Shown here piece by piece: positions 48,549-56,812 of a DNA stretch of 64,000 bases (positions are counted from its first letter, which is position 1; every line of letters starts with the position of its first letter). This DNA comes from Falsiroseomonas stagni DSM 19981 (GTDB lineage Bacteria > Pseudomonadota > Alphaproteobacteria > Acetobacterales > Acetobacteraceae). The notes beneath the pieces were generated by a model that worked only from the letters and a program-made list of their open reading frames with translations, was not told the DNA's origin and made no database searches. The stretch covers positions 1,032,202 through 1,096,201 of the forward strand of contig NZ_FOSQ01000001.1 of NCBI RefSeq assembly GCF_900114315.1, read 5' to 3'. A program made the translations under genes and the position numbers.

Positions 48549-49372
48549 TCGGGCTGCTGCTCTGCCTGCCGGCGGCGCTGGTGCTGGGGGTGGGCTTCGT
48601 CTGGCCCGTCGCGCTGCTGGCGCGCATCAGCCTGAACCGCACCACCGACATGGGCGCGATGGAGGAGGCACTCAGCCTCGAGACCATGGCGAAGCTGGTG
48701 GAGGATGACTTCACCTGGGAACTCGCCTGGAACACCGCGACGCTGTCGGCCACCTGTGGGGCCATCGCCGTGGCGCTCGCGCTGCCCGTCGCGCTGCTGA
48801 TCCGCAGCGCGCCGCCGCAATGGAGGGGGCTGCTGTCCTTGATGGCCGTGGCGCCGCTGCTCGTCTCCTCCACCGCCCGCGTCGTGGGGTGGATGGCGAT
48901 CCTCGGCGACCGGGGGATGATCAATGCGATGCTCGCCTTCGCCGGCCTCACCGACGATCCCGTCAGGCTCATCAACAACTGGACCGGCGTGCGGATCGGG
49001 CTGACGGAAAGCCTGATGCCCTATGCCTGCCTGGTGCTGATCGCGGGCCTCGGGCGGCTGGATTCGCGGCTGGAGGAGGCCGCGGCGACGTTGGGGGCGA
49101 CTCGCACAAGAACCTTCCTGCGCGTCACGCTGCCCCTGGCGGCGCCTGCGCTGGCCGCGGCCTTCTTGCTCGTCTTCGTGCTCGGCGTCTCCGCCTTCGT
49201 CACGCCGCGGCTGATGGGGGGCGGGCGCGTCTTCGTCGTGGCGACGGAAATCTTCGACCTGGCGCTGGAGACGGTGGACTGGCCCGCGGCGGCCGCCATG
49301 GCGATGCTGCTGCTGGGATCGCTGGCGCTGGCCATGGCACTGCGCGCCGTGGTCGCGAGGGTGCCGCGATGA
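48545..49372 (+). CDS. ABC transporter permease (PotB-like)
   Basis: A 275-residue membrane protein with about six helices. The EAA-type loop reads LEEAAATLGATRTRTFLRVTLPLAAPAL. It is one of the two permeases of the transporter. The GTG start overlaps the ATPase stop and its own stop overlaps the next permease start by 4 bp. Confidence 0.9.
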   Translation: MIGLLLCLPAALVLGVGFVWPVALLARISLNRTTDMGAMEEALSLETMAKLVEDDFTWELAWNTATLSATCGAIAVALALPVALLIRSAPPQWRGLLSLMAVAPLLVSSTARVVGWMAILGDRGMINAMLAFAGLTDDPVRLINNWTGVRIGLTESLMPYACLVLIAGLGRLDSRLEEAAATLGATRTRTFLRVTLPLAAPALAAAFLLVFVLGVSAFVTPRLMGGGRVFVVATEIFDLALETVDWPAAAAMAMLLLGSLALAMALRAVVARVPR

Positions 49373-50157
49373 GGCCGGGCTGGGTGCTGCGCCTGGCTGC
49401 GATCTGCGGCTACGGGCTGCTGCTGGCGCCGGCGGTGCTGGTCTGCGCCATTTCCTTCTCCGCCGGCGATTTTCTCAATTTCCCACCGCCGGGCCTGTCC
49501 TTCCGCTGGTATGCCGCGCTGGTCTCCAATGCCGAGTTGATGGCGGCCTTGCGCAATTCCGCCGTGCTCGCCGCGCTCGTCGCCGTCATAGCCCTGCTGG
49601 CTGGCGGGCCGGCGGCCTATGCCATCGCGCGGCTCGAATTCCCGGGGCGCAGCGCCATGGCCGCCTTCCTGGCGGCGCCGCTGCTGCTGCCGACGCTGGT
49701 GCTGGGCCTCGCGCTGCTGCTGGCGCTGCAACCGGTGAAACTCGCCGCCACCTGGCCCGGCCTGGTGCTGGCCCATGCCATGGTCGCGATCCCCTTCGCC
49801 GTCCGCATCATGACCACCGCCTTCGGCGCCGTGCCGCAGGACCTGGAGGAAGCCGCCTGGACGCTCGGCGCCACGCCCTTCCAGGCCGCGCTGCGCGTCA
49901 CCCTCCCGCTCGCCGCCCCCGGGGCCATCGCGGCCGGGGCGCTGTGCTTCCTGGTCTCCTTCGACGAGACGGTGATCAGCCTGTTCCTGGTCGGCCCGCG
50001 CCTCTCCACCCTGCCGGTCGAGATGTTCCGCTATGCGGAGAACCGCACCGATCCCCTCGTCGCCGCGCTGGCGATGACGCTGATCGTCGTCGCTCTTGCC
50101 GTTGTCCTGCTGGTGGAACGCCTGGTCGGCTTCACCCGCGCCGTTGGAAGGAACTGA
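49369..50157 (+). CDS. ABC transporter permease (PotC-like)
   Basis: A 262-residue membrane protein with about six helices and the EAA loop LEEAAWTLGATPFQAALRVTLPLAAPGA. It pairs with the preceding permease. The ATG at 49369 overlaps the upstream stop (ATGA). The RraA-fold gene begins 4 bp downstream and appears to belong to the same operon. Confidence 0.9.
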   Translation: MRPGWVLRLAAICGYGLLLAPAVLVCAISFSAGDFLNFPPPGLSFRWYAALVSNAELMAALRNSAVLAALVAVIALLAGGPAAYAIARLEFPGRSAMAAFLAAPLLLPTLVLGLALLLALQPVKLAATWPGLVLAHAMVAIPFAVRIMTTAFGAVPQDLEEAAWTLGATPFQAALRVTLPLAAPGAIAAGALCFLVSFDETVISLFLVGPRLSTLPVEMFRYAENRTDPLVAALAMTLIVVALAVVLLVERLVGFTRAVGRN

Positions 50158-50161
50158 ACCC

Positions 50162-50827
50162 ATGGCCCGCTACGTCGTCGAACCCATGCCCGGGCAACTC
50201 AGCGCGGAGGTCGTCGAACTCCTGGAGAAGACGGAGACCGCGACCGTCGGCCATTGGCGCCACTGGGGCTTCTGCGACCGCAAGATCCAGGGCCTGCTGC
50301 GCCGCCGCGTCGCCGGCACGGCGGTGACGGTCCAGATCCCCGGCCCCGACTCGACCATCCTGCACCACGCGCTCGGCCTGCTGCGGCCGGGGGACATCCT
50401 GGTGGTGGACCGGCTCGGCGATGACCGCCACGCCTGCTGGGGCGGCGGCGTGACGGTCGCCGCCAAGGCCGCCGGCGCCAAGGCCGGCATCGTGGACGGC
50501 GCCTGCACGGATATCGAGGAAGTGGAGGCCAGCGACTTCCCCCTGTGGTGCCGCGGCCTGGCCCCCATCACGACCCGCATCTACGACCTGGGCGGGCGGA
50601 TGAACGTGCCCGTCTCCATCGGCGGCGTCGTCGTCATGCCCGGCGATGCCGTGCTGGCCGACGAATCCGGCGTGCTGATCCTGCCGCCGGGGGAGGCCGA
50701 GGCCGAGGCCCGCGCGGCCATCGCCCGCCAGGAACGCGGCCTGACCGTCCAGGCGCGCTGCGCGGCCGGCGAGAAGCTGGGCGACATCAGCGGTGCCACG
50801 GCCAAGGTCCTCGCCGGGCTTGCATGA
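50162..50827 (+). CDS. RraA/HMG-aldolase-fold protein lacking the usual Arg
   Basis: A 221-residue protein of the RraA family (LRPGDILVVDRLGDDRHACWGGG, then AKAGIVDGACTDIEEV). In RraA-type aldolases and RraA itself the second motif normally ends Arg-Asp; here position 116 is Thr, so only the Asp (117) remains. Standard 4-hydroxy-4-methyl-2-oxoglutarate aldolase activity is therefore doubtful. AAGGA lies 9 bp before the ATG. It is the last gene of the ABC transporter operon, which suggests a role in handling the imported compound. Confidence 0.82.
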   Translation: MARYVVEPMPGQLSAEVVELLEKTETATVGHWRHWGFCDRKIQGLLRRRVAGTAVTVQIPGPDSTILHHALGLLRPGDILVVDRLGDDRHACWGGGVTVAAKAAGAKAGIVDGACTDIEEVEASDFPLWCRGLAPITTRIYDLGGRMNVPVSIGGVVVMPGDAVLADESGVLILPPGEAEAEARAAIARQERGLTVQARCAAGEKLGDISGATAKVLAGLA

Positions 50828-50866
50828 GGGCGCCGCCCTTGCGATGCAGGGGAGGCCCGCGGTTCC

Positions 50867-50939
50867 GGGCCCGTAGCTCAATGGTCAGAGCGGGCCGCTC
50901 ATAACGGCTTGGTTGCAGGTTCGAGTCCTGCCGGGCCCA
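50867..50939 (+). tRNA. tRNA with CAU anticodon, elongator type (Ile2 or Met)
   Basis: A full cloverleaf can be drawn. The acceptor stem is GGGCCCG/CGGGCCC, the D arm GCTC-8 nt-GAGC, the anticodon stem GGCCG/CGGCT with loop CTCATAA (anticodon CAT at 50900-50902), and the T arm GCAGG-TTCGAGT-CCTGC. The discriminator is A and CCA is not encoded. The first acceptor pair is G-C and the anticodon stem lacks the three G-C pairs of initiator tRNA, so it is not fMet. The CTTGG stretch after the anticodon stem resembles the lysidine-modified tRNA-Ile2 more than elongator Met, but I cannot settle this by eye. Confidence 0.93.
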
Positions 50940-50989
50940 TTTTCGCCGCCCGCGTAGCGGCGCGGGGCACTGCCCCGCGAGGCGAAAAT
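50939..50989. terminator. nested hairpin immediately after the tRNA
   Basis: ATTTTCGCC (50939-50947) and GGCGAAAAT (50981-50989) form a 9-bp outer stem. An inner 8-bp CGCGGGGC/GCCCCGCG hairpin (50961-50979) has a 3-nt loop. Position and shape suggest the tRNA transcription end or processing signal. Confidence 0.55.
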
Positions 50990-51011
50990 CCGCCGGAGCG
51001 GGATTTCTGCC

Positions 51012-51036
51012 ATGGGGAAGGCGCTGCCTTCCCCAT
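51012..51036. terminator. second hairpin downstream of the tRNA
   Basis: A perfect 11-bp inverted repeat (51012-51022 and 51026-51036) with a 3-nt loop follows the nested hairpin. The remaining sequence up to the next gene at 51220 shows no gene. Together these make a double-hairpin 3' region for the tRNA transcript. Confidence 0.5.
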
Positions 51037-51219
51037 ACCCCATCCGCCAGGGCCCATCCGCTTGATTCCGCTATGAAACCGCCTGGTCGCAGCGGGCCAC
51101 GGCGCCGGAACCAGGGCGGCCTGGAGAAACCGTCTTCCCCCAAGGGCAATCGCCAGCCGCCTCCCCCTACACGCGCCGGTAGTCTATGCTTGCATCATGA
51201 CGAGCACGGAAGGCCAGGG

Positions 51220-52236
51220 ATGAGCGACGCGCTGACCGAGGCCCGATCCCTCAGCGCGGAATACGGGGAGGCCTTCGCCAACCACACCCCCATGGTGCTG
51301 CACGCCCAGAAGCGCCTCGGCGGCACGGAAGCCGATGCCCGCCGCTTCCTCGACGCGTATCTGCGCCAGAACCACCTGGCCCCCACGCCCCCCTCCGACG
51401 TCACGATCACCCAGCTCAACTGGACGCTCCGCCTCGGTGAACGCCCGGCCCAGGCCGCCTACCGCGCCTTCTTCCGCGCCGAACTCGCCCGCCTCGGCAC
51501 GGCCGAAGCCCTGGCCAGCCGCTACCTGCCGCGCCTTCTGCCGGGCCTCGCCGCCAGCGCGCTGCACGCGCTGATGCGGCTCGCCTACGCGCGGGATGCC
51601 GGGGATGCGGAGGAAGTGGCGGAAAGCCTCGGCTACTGGGCCGCCACCTACCTGCCGCTGGGCGAGGGCGTGGGCCAGAAGCCGGTCACGGCTGAACCGC
51701 TCGGCGTGCTGGCGCGCGTGGCGGCGGAACCGACCCTCGCCGCCCTGACTTTCGATGACGGCCTGCTCTGGCACGCCATGCGCAAGGTGGCCCGGATGCC
51801 CGCCTTCTCCCCGGTGCATGACTGGCTGGAGGTGCGGGACGACACGCTCGACCTCATCGCCCGCGATTCGCTGCTGGTGCTGGCGCATACCATGGAATTC
51901 TGCGCTATCCACGCCGTGACCGGCACGCATTGGCTGCGCCTGGTGCTGCCCCTGCTGAAGACGGAAGACCAGAAGCGCGCCATCCGCTTCTTCTGGCAGG
52001 CCATCGCCTCCGTCCGTCCCAAGATGGGCTTCCCCCGCCCCCTGACAGCCGCGGAGGCGGAGGCCATGCGCGCCCTGCCCGCGCCGGGGTGGGAGGAGAT
52101 CGCCGCCGCCGCCCGCGCGTCGGATGACGAACACGACGTCTCCCTGGCCTATTCCGCGCGGTGCGAGGAGGAATTCCGCGGCGACCGCCTGTACCGCGTG
52201 GTCGCCGCGAAGCGCCTGGGGCTGATCCCGGCTTGA
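51220..52236 (+). CDS. questin oxidase-like family protein
   Basis: A 338-residue, mostly helical protein resembling the questin oxidase-like family: NHTPMVLHAQKRLGG near the N-terminus, SALHALMRLAYA, EFCAIHAVTGTHWLR and the C-terminal DDEHDVSLAYSA. The fungal namesake performs Baeyer-Villiger-type oxidation of questin; the bacterial role is unknown. Conserved His residues could bind a metal. The ATG at 51220 has AAGG at 6 bp. Confidence 0.75.
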   Translation: MSDALTEARSLSAEYGEAFANHTPMVLHAQKRLGGTEADARRFLDAYLRQNHLAPTPPSDVTITQLNWTLRLGERPAQAAYRAFFRAELARLGTAEALASRYLPRLLPGLAASALHALMRLAYARDAGDAEEVAESLGYWAATYLPLGEGVGQKPVTAEPLGVLARVAAEPTLAALTFDDGLLWHAMRKVARMPAFSPVHDWLEVRDDTLDLIARDSLLVLAHTMEFCAIHAVTGTHWLRLVLPLLKTEDQKRAIRFFWQAIASVRPKMGFPRPLTAAEAEAMRALPAPGWEEIAAAARASDDEHDVSLAYSARCEEEFRGDRLYRVVAAKRLGLIPA

Positions 52237-52377
52237 CCCGCGAAGACCGCCCCCTGCACCGCCCCCGCGCATAGGCGAAGGGCGCGGGCTTCGCCGGATC
52301 TTGGGCCCGGCGGGTCCGCGCCACTCGCGGTTCACGGGTCGTCCGCCCGCCGCTCCGGTCCGGCGGGCCTGCGCGCG

Positions 52378-53154
52378 TCACTCGTCCAGTATGGCGACCG
52401 CCCGGCACCAGCCGCCCGAGGCCGCCCTGATCTTCACCGGGAGGCAGGAGACGGTGAAGCCCGTGGCCGGCAAGAGGTCGAGGTTGGTCAGCTTCTCGAT
52501 CTGGCAGTAGCCGGCTTCCCGCCCGGCCTTGTGGCCTTCCCAGATCAGGCTGGCATCGCCGGTCTCCGCCACGCGCGCCTTGGTGTGGATGAAGGGCGCG
52601 TCCCAGGACCAGCCATCGGTGCCGACCACCCGAACGCCCTGGCCGGTCAGCCACAGCGTCGCCTCCCGACCGAAGCCGCAGCCCCGCGCGACATAGTCCG
52701 GGCGGCCATAGCAGGCGCCGGCCGCGGTGTTGGCCAGCACGATGTCGCCGGGCCGCAGCACATGGCCGATCCCGGCCAGCGCGGCCTGCACCTCCGCCGC
52801 ACTCACCACATGGCCATCCGGCATGTCGCGGAAATCGAGCTTCACGCCAGGGCCGATGCACCAGTCCAGGGGCACCTGGTCGATCGTCAGCGCGGGCGCG
52901 CCGCCATCCATCGTGCTGGCGTAGTGCCAGGGTGCATCCAGGTGGGTGCCGTTATGGGTGGTCAGCTGGATCATCTCGATCGCCCAGCCCTCCCCATCCG
53001 GCAACTGGTCCGGCCGGATGCCGGGGAAGAAGCCCAGCAGCTGGCTCACCGTCTCCTTGTGCGTCCGATATTCGATCTGCGGGCCGAGGCCCGGCGGGTC
53101 CGCCGCCACGTCATTCTCGAGCGCGAGGGACAGGTCGATGATCCGGCGCGGCAT
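52378..53154 (-). CDS. cyclase family protein (kynurenine formamidase-like fold)
   Basis: A 258-residue protein of the cyclase/KynB-like superfamily with the metal-binding signature HNGTHLDAPWHY and the LSLALENDV start typical of the family. Such enzymes are metal-dependent amidases or cyclases. The ATG at 53154 has AAGGA at 9 bp. It lies downstream of, and on the same strand as, two outer-membrane barrel genes, 79 bp away. Substrate unknown. Confidence 0.83.
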   Translation of the reverse strand: MPRRIIDLSLALENDVAADPPGLGPQIEYRTHKETVSQLLGFFPGIRPDQLPDGEGWAIEMIQLTTHNGTHLDAPWHYASTMDGGAPALTIDQVPLDWCIGPGVKLDFRDMPDGHVVSAAEVQAALAGIGHVLRPGDIVLANTAAGACYGRPDYVARGCGFGREATLWLTGQGVRVVGTDGWSWDAPFIHTKARVAETGDASLIWEGHKAGREAGYCQIEKLTNLDLLPATGFTVSCLPVKIRAASGGWCRAVAILDE

Positions 53155-53233
53155 GCCAGCGATTCCTTCCGGGACGTGGACGGAGCCTATTCCTTCCGCG
53201 TCCCCGCGCCAGCCCGCCCTTACTTGGCGCGCG

Positions 53234-54451
53234 TCAGAAGCCCTGCCGCCACCCCAGCAGCACCAGCGCGGCATCCGTGCTGCCGCGCCCGCCTTCCTCC
53301 GTGCCCGCGCGGGTGCGGGACCAGCCGATGTCCGCGGTGAAGCCCAGCCCGAGTTCCCGCCCGACCGTCGCCTCCAGGTAGCTGGACCGCGCCACCCCGT
53401 TGGCGCTGCGGTTCCGGTCCTCCACCTGCCAGCCGATCGATCCCCGCCAGGGGCCATAGGTGGTCTGTGCCGCGAGCGTCGTGACGGTGCGGCGTTCGGC
53501 GATCGGCGTGGGCACGCCATCCACATCCTCCACCGGCCGGCCGCCGGCGTTGCGGAAGCGCACGGCTTCCGCGAAGAGCGTGGTGGAGATCTCCTCCGTC
53601 CAGGGGATCTCCCAGCTGGCGCCGATCGCCGTGCCCCATTCCCGCGCGCGCCCATCCGAACCGGCGCCGCGCGACAGCACCGCCACCTGGTAGGTGAAGC
53701 CGGGCAGGGCGCCGATCCGCTCCCCCTCCAGCGCCAGCGCGGCATTGTCGAGGTTCCCGGTATTGCCCGCCCCGCCCAGCCCGCGGCTGTTGCGGCGATA
53801 GCGATCGGCCTCGTCCCGCCCGAAGCGCTTGCGGGTCACCGCCGTGGAGGAGAGGGAGGTGGTGTCGAAGGTGAAGACCGCCGCCGACAGCCGGTGTTCC
53901 CCCCAGCCATCGGCATCGTCGACCACCGTTGCCCGCGCCATGACGCCGATGCTCTCCGTGATCTCGTACATCGAGACCTGGTCGGTCAGGCGGATGCCCG
54001 GCAGATTGTCCCAGCCTCGGCCGAAGGGGGCGGTGAACTTCCCGGCCGTCAGCGTCAGGCGCGGATCGGCCCGCCATTCCGCATACAGCGCATCGATCCA
54101 GGCGCCCTGGTCCTGGAAGGCGCGGTCCTGCCCCCCGGTCGGGCCGCCCGCCACCGGTTCGAATTTCAGCACGCCCTGGATGACGACGTTCTCCGCCAGG
54201 TGAAGCCCGGCGCTGAGCGCCGCCTTGGCGTAGAGGTCGCGGAAGCGATCATTCCGCGACGGCGCGCGATAGGTGGAGACCCCGTAGAGGTCCACCGCCA
54301 GCTCGCCGCTGACATGCGGCACGAAGCCGGCCCCAAGCCGGACCTCCGGGGCCGGCGCCTCCTGCGCCCAGGCCGCCTGGGTCCAAGCCACCGGGGCCAT
54401 CCCGCCGAGGGCCAGCAGCCCCATCGCCAGCCGGGTCATCCGTTGCCGCAT
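53234..54451 (-). CDS. outer-membrane beta-barrel (porin-like) protein, paralogue 2
   Basis: A 405-residue exported protein. A signal peptide ends near AAWAQ (about residue 30), followed by alternating amphipathic strands and a C-terminal aromatic residue (WRQGF) typical of outer-membrane barrels. It is clearly paralogous to the next gene upstream: both contain a QGVLxFEP segment, ALYAEW, an APFGRG segment, and similar ends. No TonB box or plug domain is evident, so it is likely a porin. It lies 102 bp downstream of its paralogue in the znuA-like operon. Confidence 0.78.
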   Translation of the reverse strand: MRQRMTRLAMGLLALGGMAPVAWTQAAWAQEAPAPEVRLGAGFVPHVSGELAVDLYGVSTYRAPSRNDRFRDLYAKAALSAGLHLAENVVIQGVLKFEPVAGGPTGGQDRAFQDQGAWIDALYAEWRADPRLTLTAGKFTAPFGRGWDNLPGIRLTDQVSMYEITESIGVMARATVVDDADGWGEHRLSAAVFTFDTTSLSSTAVTRKRFGRDEADRYRRNSRGLGGAGNTGNLDNAALALEGERIGALPGFTYQVAVLSRGAGSDGRAREWGTAIGASWEIPWTEEISTTLFAEAVRFRNAGGRPVEDVDGVPTPIAERRTVTTLAAQTTYGPWRGSIGWQVEDRNRSANGVARSSYLEATVGRELGLGFTADIGWSRTRAGTEEGGRGSTDAALVLLGWRQGF

Positions 54452-54553
54452 CCAGCCAATCCTTCCCGTGCGTGACGTCCAGGATAGCTGAACGTCTCAC
54501 GACGGGGCAGGATCGCACAGCCTGGCGAACGGATGGTTGCGGCGAGGCCCCGT

Positions 54554-55777
54554 TCAGAACCCCCGCCAGCCCAGCCGGAACAGCACGGCATGGGCGGTGC
54601 CGAGGCCGCCCGCCTCCTCCCGCGCATAGCGCGCATACTGGTAGCCGGCATCCAAGGAGACGTTCGGCAGGATGTCCCGCCCGACGGAGGCTTCCACATA
54701 GTTCTCGGTCGGCACCGCCTCCACGCTGCGCTTCCGCTGGTCCCGCTGCCAGGCGATGGTGCCGCGCCACTCGCCGATCCGGTGCCGCAGGCCGAGTGTG
54801 GTGAAGGTGCGGCGTTCGCGGATGCTCGTCTCCAGCGCCGTCTCGACCTCGTCGCCCGTGTCGGGATCGACGCCGAGCAGCGTGATCTCCGTGCGCGGCC
54901 GCGCGGCGGCGTTGCGGAACTGCACGCCTTCCGCGAAGAACAGGGTGGATTGGTCGGCTGACCAGTCCAGCTGGTAGCGCGCGGCGGCGGCATAGCCCCA
55001 TTCGCGCGCCGTCCCGTCATCCCCCGCGCCGCGCGTCAGCACGCCGAGGTGGTAGGAGAAGCCTGGCAGCAGGCCGAAGCGGTCGCCATCCAGCGCGATG
55101 GTCGCGTTGTCGAACTGGCCCGTATTGCCCGGCCCGCCCTGCTGGCGCGTGTTCCGGTTGAAGCGCTCATACCGTTCGTCGCAGCAGGATCGCCGCGTCA
55201 TCAGCGTGGAGGACAGGAACGTCCGGTCCAGCGTGAAGACGGCGGCGGAAATGTCGTGTTCCCCCCACCAGGGATCGACGAAGGCGGTACGCGTCGCGGC
55301 CAGGCCCAGGCTGTCCGTGATCGCATAGACCTCATGCGCCCGGACGCTGGCGAGGATGCCGGGGAAGTCGTGATGCCCGCGCCCGAAGGGCGCCACGAAG
55401 CGCCCGGCCTGCAGCGTGGTGTCGGCATCCGGCTTCCATTCGGCGTAGAGCGCCTCGAGGAAGGCCGATTGCCGGCGGAAGAAGGTGGTGCTGCCGCCCG
55501 GCGATCCGCCGGTGCTGTCGCCCTCGCCGATCGGCTCGAAGGTCAGCACGCCTTGCAGGGAGAAGTTCGGCGTCAGGTGCAGCCCCGCCGCGATCTCCCC
55601 GAAGCTGTAGACGCTGGTGCCGCCCCGCGCGCGATCCGTCGCGCTGGTGGTGCCGACGCCGTAGAAGCCGATGTCGATCTCGGTCGAGACATGCGGCGTG
55701 AAGCCCGTGGCGGGCGCCTGCGCGGCCGCGATGCCAGGCAGCAGGGCGGCGGTGGCCGCCAGCAGCAGCGCCCTCAT
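54554..55777 (-). CDS. outer-membrane beta-barrel (porin-like) protein, paralogue 1
   Basis: A 407-residue exported protein with signal peptide MRALLLAATAALLPGIAAAQ. Barrel-like strands (FTPHVSTEIDIGFYGVG, LHLTPNFSLQGVLTFEPIG, AGRFVAPFGRGHHDFPGI) follow, with terminal Phe (LGWRGF). A CC pair (RRSCCDERYE) lies in a presumed loop. Its start overlaps the stop of the zinc-binding-protein gene by 4 bp (ATGA), so it is translated with it and presumably shares the Zur-type control. It may admit metal or a metal chelate across the outer membrane, which is inference. Confidence 0.8.
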   Translation of the reverse strand: MRALLLAATAALLPGIAAAQAPATGFTPHVSTEIDIGFYGVGTTSATDRARGGTSVYSFGEIAAGLHLTPNFSLQGVLTFEPIGEGDSTGGSPGGSTTFFRRQSAFLEALYAEWKPDADTTLQAGRFVAPFGRGHHDFPGILASVRAHEVYAITDSLGLAATRTAFVDPWWGEHDISAAVFTLDRTFLSSTLMTRRSCCDERYERFNRNTRQQGGPGNTGQFDNATIALDGDRFGLLPGFSYHLGVLTRGAGDDGTAREWGYAAAARYQLDWSADQSTLFFAEGVQFRNAAARPRTEITLLGVDPDTGDEVETALETSIRERRTFTTLGLRHRIGEWRGTIAWQRDQRKRSVEAVPTENYVEASVGRDILPNVSLDAGYQYARYAREEAGGLGTAHAVLFRLGWRGF

Positions 55778-56733
55778 GCCGCGCCACCCCGCATCGCGGG
55801 CACCAGCTGCCCGACATTGTGCCGGAACATCGCCTCGTAGCTTGCGGCCGGTCCGCCCGGCTCGCTCAGCGCATCGGCATAGAGCCTGCCCCGCACCGTG
55901 ACCCCCGCCTCCCGCGCCAGGCGTTCCAGCGTGGCGGGGTTGCCCATGTTCTCCAGGAAGACGGCGGTGATGCCCTCGGACCGCACCTGGCGGATCAGCC
56001 GCGCCACATCGCCGGCGCTCGGCTCCGCCTCGGTGGACACGCCCTGCGGCGCCAGGAAGGTGATGCCATAGGCCGCGCCGAAATAGCCGAAGGCGTCATG
56101 GCTGGTGATGACCTTGCGCCGGGCTTCCGGCACGGCGGCGATCTGCGCCCGCACCCAGCCGTCCAGCGCCTCCAGCCTCGTGGCGTAGCTGCCGGCCGCG
56201 GCCTGGATGGCGCCGGATTGCGCCGGCAGCGCGGCGGCCAGGGCGGCGGCGATGCCGCGGACATAATGGATGCCGTGCCGGAGGTCCTGCCAGGCATGGG
56301 GGTCCGGCACCTGCCGAGACCCCACCGAGTGGTTCTGCCGCCGCTCCGCGCCGCCGCCATGGCTGTGGTTATGGGCATGGCCCGCCATCATCCGCGGCGT
56401 GATGCCATCCGTCGCCGTCGCCACCGCGCCGCGATAGCCCGCCGCGCGGACCATGCGGTCCATCCAGCCATCGAAGCCCAGGCCGTTGCGCACCACCAGC
56501 GCCGCGCCGCGCAGCGCCTCCGCATCGCTCGGCCGGGGCTGGAAGCTGTGCGCGTCCACATTCGGCCCCGCGATGGTGCGCAGCCGCACCTGGCTGCCCG
56601 CGACCTCCCGCACCAGGTCGCCGAGGATGGAGAAGGAGGCGACGACCAGCGGCGCCTCCTGCGGTGTCACCTGGGCGCGCGCCAGGCCAGGCAACAGCAG
56701 CGCCGGCAGGGCGAGGAGGGAACGCCGTTGCAT
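55774..56733 (-). CDS. zinc/manganese ABC transporter substrate-binding protein (ZnuA-like)
   Basis: A 319-residue cluster A-I metal-binding protein with a signal peptide (about residues 1-20). The metal ligands expected of the family are visible: His62 (DAHSF), His146 (DPHAW), His212 (SHDAF) and Asp288 (YADALSEP). A His-rich loop, HAHNHSHGGG (119-128), is typical of zinc-specific ZnuA proteins. GGAG lies 8 bp before the ATG. A Zur-type palindrome sits 20 bp upstream of the start. The permease and ATPase genes (znuB, znuC) are not in this window. Confidence 0.88.
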   Translation of the reverse strand: MQRRSLLALPALLLPGLARAQVTPQEAPLVVASFSILGDLVREVAGSQVRLRTIAGPNVDAHSFQPRPSDAEALRGAALVVRNGLGFDGWMDRMVRAAGYRGAVATATDGITPRMMAGHAHNHSHGGGAERRQNHSVGSRQVPDPHAWQDLRHGIHYVRGIAAALAAALPAQSGAIQAAAGSYATRLEALDGWVRAQIAAVPEARRKVITSHDAFGYFGAAYGITFLAPQGVSTEAEPSAGDVARLIRQVRSEGITAVFLENMGNPATLERLAREAGVTVRGRLYADALSEPGGPAASYEAMFRHNVGQLVPAMRGGAA

Positions 56734-56752
56734 GAAGGGGTCTCCGCAGTAA

Positions 56753-56767
56753 CGTTATAATATAACG
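56753..56767. promoter_or_regulatory. Zur-type operator (zinc uptake regulator box)
   Basis: CGTTATAATATAACG is a 15-bp palindrome (symmetrical around its central base) and the most A/T-rich stretch of this region. It matches the GTTATA-n-TATAAC pattern of proteobacterial Zur boxes. It lies 20-34 bp upstream of the ZnuA-like start codon and would overlap the -10 region (TATATT/TATAAC on the minus strand), the expected place for zinc-dependent repression. Confidence 0.8.
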
Positions 56768-56812
56768 ATAGCGGGGCAGGGCAGGGGCCGCAAGGTCGGT
56801 GGTCGCCTGTGC

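Noticed and set aside
50867-50939. The tRNA gene as the attachment site of an integrated element
   Set aside because: No integrase, no direct repeat of the tRNA 3' end and no atypical gene block was found next to it.
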